From Rhodospirillaceae bacterium CCH5-H10 (GTDB taxonomy: Bacteria > Pseudomonadota > Alphaproteobacteria > Reyranellales > Reyranellaceae): a DNA stretch of 10,302 bases. Positions 6,386 to 10,302 of the stretch are shown here, one piece after another; within the stretch, counting starts at the first letter, position 1; each line of letters begins with the position of its first letter. Position numbers and translations under genes: made by a program. The notes under the pieces were generated by a model. The model saw only the letters and a program-made list of their open reading frames with translations, was not told the DNA's origin and made no database searches. The DNA lies in the NCBI GenBank assembly GCA_001557035.1, contig LSKJ01000858.1, forward strand, positions 1 to 10,302, in the 5' to 3' direction.

Positions 6386-6904
6386 TCAGCCCTCGGTGCG
6401 GCGCGTCGTCTCGAACAGGAACCAGACGCGCTTCTCGGTCTCGTCGATCCAGTTCTCGATCAGGCTCGCGGTCGCGATGTCGTTGTGCTCGTCGCACAGC
6501 TCGTGGAGCGTGCGCATGTGGACGCAGAGCTGCTTGTTGTCGTCGCGCAGCTCCGCGAGCATGTCGAGCGGCGTGACGTAATCGGCATCGTTGTCGAGCA
6601 CCCGCTGCAGGCGGGAGATGTGGCCGATGGAGCGCAAGGTGGTGCCTCCCAGCTTGCGCACGCGCTCGGCGATGACGTCGACCATCGCGTCCAGCTCGGT
6701 CGCCTGCTCGTCGAGCATCAGGTGATAGTCGCGGAAGTTCGGGCCCGACATGTGCCAGTGGAAATTCTTGGTCTTCCAGTAGAGGGCGGCCACGTCCGCG
6801 AGCAGTATGTTCAACCCGCCCGTCAGGTCCCGGGTGGCATTGGCGCCGAGATCCGTCGGGGTGGCGAGAGCTGCGGTCTTGCGCGACTTGACGTCCTTGG
6901 CCAT
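6386..6904 (-). CDS. dps: Dps family DNA-binding ferritin-like protein
   Basis: The product has 172 residues. Dps proteins form dodecamers that oxidise and store iron using hydrogen peroxide and, in many species, coat DNA in starvation. The ferroxidase ligands, aligned to E. coli Dps, are all present: His49 (KNFHWHMSGP), His61, Asp65 (YHLMLDEQ), Asp76 and Glu80 (VDVIAER). The N-terminus (MAKDVKSRKT) is basic and could bind DNA. The length is normal. ATG 6904 has AGAGGAG seven bases upstream. In the 66-nt gap to the upstream gene, a weak promoter can be drawn (TTCCCG, 17 nt, TAGATT at 6942-6937), so dps may have its own start as well as read-through from the genes upstream. No OxyR-type site was recognised. 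Confidence 0.95.
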   Translation of the reverse strand: MAKDVKSRKTAALATPTDLGANATRDLTGGLNILLADVAALYWKTKNFHWHMSGPNFRDYHLMLDEQATELDAMVDVIAERVRKLGGTTLRSIGHISRLQRVLDNDADYVTPLDMLAELRDDNKQLCVHMRTLHELCDEHNDIATASLIENWIDETEKRVWFLFETTRRTEG

Positions 6905-6970
6905 GGGCTGACTCCTCTGGAATGGCTGCCGGCCGCAATCTAACCCGCTTCGGGAAAGCCGGGAACCGCG

Positions 6971-7393
6971 CTACTCGCCGGCACAGACAGGCTGTTCGAC
7001 CCGGAAGACGCCGTGCTGGCCGAAGCGGGCACGGTAGTCCTCCACGATCGCCTTCACCTTCTCCCGATGCGCCGGCGCATCGAACACCACGACCACGACG
7101 AGCTTGGTGCGTTCGCGGCCGATCCGCCCCTGCGGATCGCGATGCTGTCCCTGCGCGTCGAGCACGGTCAAGCCGGCCGGGAACCGGGGTGTCACGCTGT
7201 CCGCGAGGAACGACGCCCACTCCGCGTCGCCGACCTCGCCACCCGCCGGCTTGTCGCGCCCGAAATAGAGGTTCACCTCGAGCGCCGATTGCAGCGGCGC
7301 GGGACATGCGGACGTCACCGGCTGGGCGCAGGCCGACAGCGCCAGGGCGAGCGAAGCCGCCCCGAGCGCTCCCGTCCAGAGCCGGATCGGCAT
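6971..7393 (-). CDS. DUF3574 family lipoprotein
   Basis: The protein has 140 residues. The N-terminus is a lipoprotein signal: MPIRLWTGALGAASLALA, then the lipobox LSAC with Cys22. The mature domain contains the features I associate with DUF3574: NLYFGRDKP near residue 41, DAEWASFLADSVTPRFPAGLTVLDAQGQ (58-83) and a central LVVVVVFDAP strand (98-107). No biochemical function is established for the family. Cys30 and Cys137 could form a disulfide in the periplasm. Its ATG follows the TAG stop of the GST gene with no spacing, so translation is very likely coupled to that gene and the two are one transcript. No separate ribosome site is evident beyond the end of the GST gene. Confidence 0.82.
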   Translation of the reverse strand: MPIRLWTGALGAASLALALSACAQPVTSACPAPLQSALEVNLYFGRDKPAGGEVGDAEWASFLADSVTPRFPAGLTVLDAQGQHRDPQGRIGRERTKLVVVVVFDAPAHREKVKAIVEDYRARFGQHGVFRVEQPVCAGE

Positions 7394-8020
7394 CTAGTTC
7401 AGGTACGGAACGGCCATGCCCTTGGTGACGGCGGGACGGGCGTTCACGATGTCGTACCAGCGCTTCACGTTGGGGAAGTCGGCGAGGTTCACCGTGTGCC
7501 ATTCATGGCGCGCGGCCCACGGGAAGATCGACATGTCGGCGATCGTGTAGTCCTCGCCCGCCACGAAGGCGTTGCCGGCGAGCTGCTTGTCGAGCACGCC
7601 GTAGAGTCGCTTGGCCTCGTCGACATAGCGCTTCATGCCGTACTCGATCTTGGTCGGCGCGGCGCGCAGGAAGTGATGGGCCTGGCCCAGCATCGGGCCG
7701 AAACCGCCCATCTGCCACATCAGCCATTGCAGCGAATCGTAGCGCTTGGCGCCGTCGGCCGGCAGGAACTTCTTCGTCTTGTCGGCGAGGTAGATCAGGA
7801 TCGCGCCCGATTCGAACAGGCTGTACGACTTGCCGCCCGGACCGTCGGGATCGACGATGGCGGGAATGCGGTTGTTCGGGCTGATGCGCAGGAACTCGGG
7901 CTTGTGCTGCTCGCCCTTGGAGATGTCGACCTTGTGCACGCTGTAGGGCAGCCCGCACTCCTCGAGCATGATGGAAATCTTGCGGCCATTCGGCGTGCCC
8001 CACGTATGAAGCTCGATCAT
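7394..8020 (-). CDS. yfcG: Glutathione S-transferase-like disulfide reductase, YfcG/GstB type
   Basis: The product has 208 residues: an N-terminal thioredoxin-fold domain and a helical C-terminal domain. It closely follows E. coli YfcG, a glutathione-dependent disulfide-bond oxidoreductase: TPNGRKISIMLEE at 9-21 with Thr9 and Asn11 and no catalytic Cys or Ser; RISPNNRIPAIVDPDG at 45-60 with cis-Pro53; LFESGAILIYLADK at 68-81 with the glutathione-binding Glu70-Ser71; then WQMGGFGPMLGQAHHF at 102-117 and the folding-core Asp162 (YTIADMS). It should act in the cytoplasm on glutathione and disulfides, in redox defence. The gene lies 42 nt after the DUF2076 gene and abuts the DUF3574 lipoprotein gene. 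The start at 8020 has only a loose purine-rich site (GGGGGA about 11 nt upstream, or GAGAG adjacent). Confidence 0.92.
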   Translation of the reverse strand: MIELHTWGTPNGRKISIMLEECGLPYSVHKVDISKGEQHKPEFLRISPNNRIPAIVDPDGPGGKSYSLFESGAILIYLADKTKKFLPADGAKRYDSLQWLMWQMGGFGPMLGQAHHFLRAAPTKIEYGMKRYVDEAKRLYGVLDKQLAGNAFVAGEDYTIADMSIFPWAARHEWHTVNLADFPNVKRWYDIVNARPAVTKGMAVPYLN

Positions 8021-8062
8021 CTCTCAACGTCCCCCGTTCTTGTTGTTCAATCCGGCTGAGCG

Positions 8063-8749
8063 TCAGGCCCAGCTGTCGTCGTCCCCTGCGCCGCCGCCAT
8101 CGTCGAGCGACGCGGTGTCGTAGTCTTCCTGCGCCGACGGTCCGTCGGCGGAAGCCTGCTGCTGCTGTTGTTGCTGCGCCGAGTCGGGCGGCAGCAGTTC
8201 GGGCGGCGTCGTTCCCGTGGTTCCGCCCATGGCGGCCTGCTGGCCGAACGGCCCCGGATTGCTGCCCATCAGGTTGCGGATACCTTCGAACAGCAGCGCC
8301 CCGCCGGCCACGCCCGCGGCTGTCATCATGGCCGTGCGCAGGAAGCTGCCACCGGCGGCCGGCGGCTGCTGTTGTTGCTGCTGCGGCGGCGGCGGCGGCG
8401 AGACGGCAGCCTGCAGGGGCGACCGCGTGGAGGGCACGCTCGACAGAACCGACGTACGCGGTGCGGCCGCGCCCCACGGGCCGAGCCTGGGTGCACTGCC
8501 GAGAAAGCCTGGGGCGGTCGTCGGCGGCTCCGCCGCGGTCTTCGCCTCGAGTTCGGCAATGCGCTCCTGCGCCGCCTTCAACGCCTGCTCCTGCACCAGC
8601 ACCGTCTGGACCAGCAGGTAGGCCGACGCAGGCTGCTGCGCGGCGAGTCCGCGAATGAACTGGTCGGCCTCGCCGTCGCGCGGCTGCGACTCGAACGGCT
8701 TCAGCCGGTCGAACAATCCGGAGATCAGCTCACGTTCCTGCTGTTGCAT
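8063..8749 (-). CDS. DUF2076 family protein with poly-Gln tracts
   Basis: The protein has 228 residues from ATG 8749, chosen because AGGAGG lies seven bases upstream; a longer frame to 8818 lacks that support. The N-terminal 70 residues (MQQQERELISGLFDRL..., PRDGEADQFI, a coiled-coil-like QALKAAQERIAELEAK) are characteristic of DUF2076 proteins, whose function is not known. After a Pro/Ala linker come five prolines and six glutamines (118-128), then a Gly/Ala-rich, weakly hydrophobic helix (138-155, MMTAAGVAGGALLFEGI) that could contact a membrane, seven more glutamines (192-198) and a very acidic tail ending DDDSWA. There is no N-terminal signal peptide. It heads a run of minus-strand genes for GST, DUF3574 and Dps, so a stress link is possible but only inferred. 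Confidence 0.85.
   Translation of the reverse strand: MQQQERELISGLFDRLKPFESQPRDGEADQFIRGLAAQQPASAYLLVQTVLVQEQALKAAQERIAELEAKTAAEPPTTAPGFLGSAPRLGPWGAAAPRTSVLSSVPSTRSPLQAAVSPPPPPQQQQQQPPAAGGSFLRTAMMTAAGVAGGALLFEGIRNLMGSNPGPFGQQAAMGGTTGTTPPELLPPDSAQQQQQQQASADGPSAQEDYDTASLDDGGGAGDDDSWA
8156..8176. repeat. CTG/TTG triplet run encoding seven glutamines
   Basis: Seven consecutive CTG or TTG triplets on the plus strand (CAG/CAA codons on the coding strand) encode Gln192-198 of the DUF2076 protein. The mix of two codons makes slippage less likely than in a pure repeat. Confidence 0.8.
8366..8398. repeat. CTG/TTG plus CGG triplet runs encoding PPPPPQQQQQQ
   Basis: Six CTG/TTG triplets (8366-8383) are followed directly by five CGG triplets (8384-8398). 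On the coding strand these are five CCG prolines and six glutamines in the linker of the DUF2076 protein (residues 118-128). The triplet unit means length changes would keep the frame. Confidence 0.8.
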
Positions 8750-8782
8750 GACTAAGCCTCCTGCCCCGACCAACCGTCGCGG

Positions 8783-8812
8783 CTCCGCCAACGTGGTTGT
8801 CCGCCAGCGGAG
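8783..8812 (-). terminator. Candidate terminator hairpin after the serine hydrolase gene
   Basis: CTCCGC (8783-8788) pairs with GCGGAG (8807-8812), and inside it CAAC (8789-8792) pairs with GTTG (8796-8799) around a 3-nt loop, leaving a 7-nt bulge. It lies in the 78-nt gap between the stop of the serine hydrolase gene and the ribosome site of the DUF2076 gene. No T-run follows, so the terminator role is uncertain. Confidence 0.35.
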
Positions 8813-8827
8813 CGTCAAGGGCAGCGG

Positions 8828-10117
8828 TCAGTTGACCATTGCCTGATAGACGAGGTCGCGCATCAGGTAGCGATAGCGCAGGCGCGCCTGCGGCGACTGC
8901 ATCATGAAGATGACATACATGCGCTCGCGAGGATCGTGCCAGAAGTAGGTGCCGTAGGCGCCGCCCCAATAGTAGTCGTTGGGCGAGCCCGGCAGCGGGT
9001 TTACGCCCTGCACGTTGCGCACGGCGAAGCCCAGGCCGAAGCCCTGCCCCATCCTGGCACTGGGTTCGAGCGCCTCGAAGCGGAACATGTCGGCGCCCAT
9101 CTTGATGTCGGGCGGCAGGGTGTCTGCGGTCATCAGGTCTATGGTCTTGCGCGAAACCAGGCGCACGCCATCGAGCTGCCCGCCGTTGGCGAACATCTGC
9201 AGGAAACGCGCATAATCGGCGGCGGTCGAGACCATGCCGCCGCCGCCCGAGCGCCAGGTGAACTTCTCGGTGATGTCGGGGATCGCCGGCAGCTCGTTCT
9301 TCGGCCCCTCCTTCATCGGCTTGGCGCCGCGCGCCTTCTTGTCGGCGCTGGCCTCGAAGCCGGTGTCGCCCATCTTCAGCGGCTTGGTGATGCGCTCCTC
9401 GATGAACTTGTCGAGCGGCATCCCGGAGGCGACCTCGACGACGCGGCCCAGCACGTCGGTCGACATCGAATACTCCCAGGTCGTGCCCGGCTGGTAGAGC
9501 AGCGCCAGCTTGCCCAACTTGTCGGCCATCTCGGCATTGGTCTGGCTGCGGTCGGCGACCTTCATGTCCAGATAGGATTGCTTCACCGGGTTGGCGCCGA
9601 CTGCGCCGTAGGTCAGGCCCGACGTGTGGCGCATCAGGTCGTGCACCGTCATCGGCCGCAACTGCGGCTCGAGCACCATCTCGACCGTGCCGTCGTCCTT
9701 CTTCTTCGGCACCGCGACCTTGGTGTCGGCGAAGGCCGGGATATACGTCGACACCCGGTCCGCGAGGGTGAGCTTGCCCTCTTCCATCAGCATCATCGCG
9801 GCCAGGGTCACGATCGGCTTGGTCATCGAGGCGATGCGGAAGATCGTGTCGTTGGTCATCGCGACCTTGGCGTCCTTGTCGCGGAAGCCGTAGGACTCGA
9901 ACATCACGATCTTGCCGTTGCGGGCGATCAGCACGACCGCGCCCGGCAGTTCGTTGTTCTTTACGCCCTCGTTCAGGCGATCGCTCAGCCGCTTCAGGCG
10001 GGTCGAGAGGAAGCCGACTTCCTCGGGCGACTGGACCCTGGGGATACCCTGCGCCCCGGCTGGCAGGGCCAGAACCACACCCAGCGCCGCCGCGGCGGCC
10101 AGACGAAACATGGACAT
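8828..10117 (-). CDS. Exported serine hydrolase, beta-lactamase (class C-like)/family VIII esterase fold
   Basis: The product has 429 residues. An N-terminal Sec signal (MSMFRLAAAAALGVVLALPAGAQG, cleavage likely after AGA or AQG) sends it to the periplasm. The nucleophile motif is S97-M-T-K100 in FRIASMTKP. The second motif is Tyr216 in WEYSMSTDVLG, so the usual YxN is YSM. The third is WGG (384-386) in YYWGGAYGTYFWHDP, the form used by family VIII carboxylesterases and not the KTG of true class C beta-lactamases. It is therefore more likely an esterase or D-amino-acid peptidase-like hydrolase than a resistance enzyme; the substrate is unknown. The ATG at 10117 has GGGAGGAG nine bases upstream; a second ATG at 10111 is also possible. 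It is transcribed away from the cobalamin riboswitch. Confidence 0.9.
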   Translation of the reverse strand: MSMFRLAAAAALGVVLALPAGAQGIPRVQSPEEVGFLSTRLKRLSDRLNEGVKNNELPGAVVLIARNGKIVMFESYGFRDKDAKVAMTNDTIFRIASMTKPIVTLAAMMLMEEGKLTLADRVSTYIPAFADTKVAVPKKKDDGTVEMVLEPQLRPMTVHDLMRHTSGLTYGAVGANPVKQSYLDMKVADRSQTNAEMADKLGKLALLYQPGTTWEYSMSTDVLGRVVEVASGMPLDKFIEERITKPLKMGDTGFEASADKKARGAKPMKEGPKNELPAIPDITEKFTWRSGGGGMVSTAADYARFLQMFANGGQLDGVRLVSRKTIDLMTADTLPPDIKMGADMFRFEALEPSARMGQGFGLGFAVRNVQGVNPLPGSPNDYYWGGAYGTYFWHDPRERMYVIFMMQSPQARLRYRYLMRDLVYQAMVN

Positions 10118-10156
10118 TCCTGCACTCTCCTCCCGGTCTTTGCGGCATCAAAGCAA

Positions 10157-10185
10157 TTGACCGCCGCCCGGCGCAAGCCTAACGA
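10157..10185 (+). promoter_or_regulatory. Candidate promoter for the cobalamin riboswitch transcript
   Basis: TTGACC (10157-10162) is followed after 17 nt by TAACGA (10180-10185). The -35 matches at five of six positions but the -10 is weak. The implied start near 10192 coincides with the beginning of the riboswitch aptamer, which supports the call. Confidence 0.35.
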
Positions 10186-10190
10186 GAGTT

Positions 10191-10302
10191 TATCGACGGT
10201 CCTCCTTAACCGGAGGCGAACAGGGAATGCCGTGCCGCCCCTCAAAAGGCCAATCGGCAGCTGTACCCGCAGCTGTAAGCGGCGAGCGAACGCCCAAATG
10301 TC
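10191..10302 (+). promoter_or_regulatory. Cobalamin (B12) riboswitch, 5' portion, cut by the window edge
   Basis: The plus strand carries the ordered conserved blocks of the cobalamin aptamer: GGT, then the stem CCTCC/GGAGG (10201-10205 with 10212-10216); AGGGAA (10222-10227); GTGCC (10232-10236); AATC followed by GGCAGCTG; and CCCGCAGCTGTAAGCGG (10266-10282) with the trailing CGAGCG. TGCC (10227-10230) can pair with GGCA (10256-10259), and CCGC with GCGG around the AGCTGTAA loop. The later CCACTG and GGGAAGG blocks, the B12 box and the expression platform would lie past base 10302. When adenosylcobalamin binds, such RNAs usually shut off a downstream gene for B12 uptake or synthesis, or a B12-independent isozyme. 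That gene is not visible. Confidence 0.9.

Noticed and set aside
8730..10151. Long minus-strand open frame, 473 codons
   Set aside because: It is the out-of-frame shadow of the serine hydrolase gene, with Arg- and Gly-rich low-information sequence.
1..10302. CRISPR array, prophage, insertion sequence, toxin-antitoxin or defence system
   Set aside because: No spaced direct repeats, transposase, integrase or defence-type domain was found anywhere in the window.

Overview
The window is GC-rich, densely packed chromosomal DNA from a bacterium, most likely an alphaproteobacterium. This rests on the gene types (FadE/ACAD11-like acyl-CoA dehydrogenase, YfcG-type GST, DUF3574, DUF2076, Dps) and codon use. 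A soil Rhodospirillales/Reyranella-like genome is a guess that cannot be proved from here. I see no phage, transposase, CRISPR or toxin-antitoxin genes. The content is metabolic and stress-related.

Left part (1-1500): the 3' end of a GMC oxidoreductase gene, followed 10 nt later by a small gene resembling gluconate 2-dehydrogenase subunit 3. Then comes a palindromic repeat of a widely dispersed family (1028-1115) and, on the minus strand, a small unrecognised lipoprotein gene. Centre-left (1500-4800): an ACAD11-like acyl-CoA dehydrogenase (minus), with a strong hairpin after its stop, is divergent from a classical SDR dehydrogenase (plus). An inverted repeat upstream of the dehydrogenase gene may be an operator. 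The SDR gene converges on a two-gene minus-strand unit, cupin-like protein then FKBP prolyl isomerase.

Centre (4870-6370): a tRNA-Ser(GCU) gene on the minus strand with encoded CCA and a near-consensus promoter, divergent from an ArgE-type M20 deacetylase on the plus strand. The deacetylase gene is followed by a 76-nt double palindrome. Right part (6380-8750): four minus-strand genes in tight succession, DUF2076 protein, YfcG-like GST, DUF3574 lipoprotein and Dps, which may form a redox/starvation stress unit. Next is an exported serine hydrolase of the beta-lactamase/family VIII esterase type (minus). The last ~110 nt, on the plus strand, contain the 5' half of a cobalamin (B12) riboswitch whose regulated gene lies outside the window.

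The most informative non-coding items are the truncated cobalamin riboswitch, the two unrelated palindromic repeats, the tRNA with its promoter, and several hairpins between genes. I found no convincing new biological system. The DUF2076-GST-DUF3574-Dps cluster and the candidate operator between the acyl-CoA dehydrogenase and SDR genes are the observations most worth testing.
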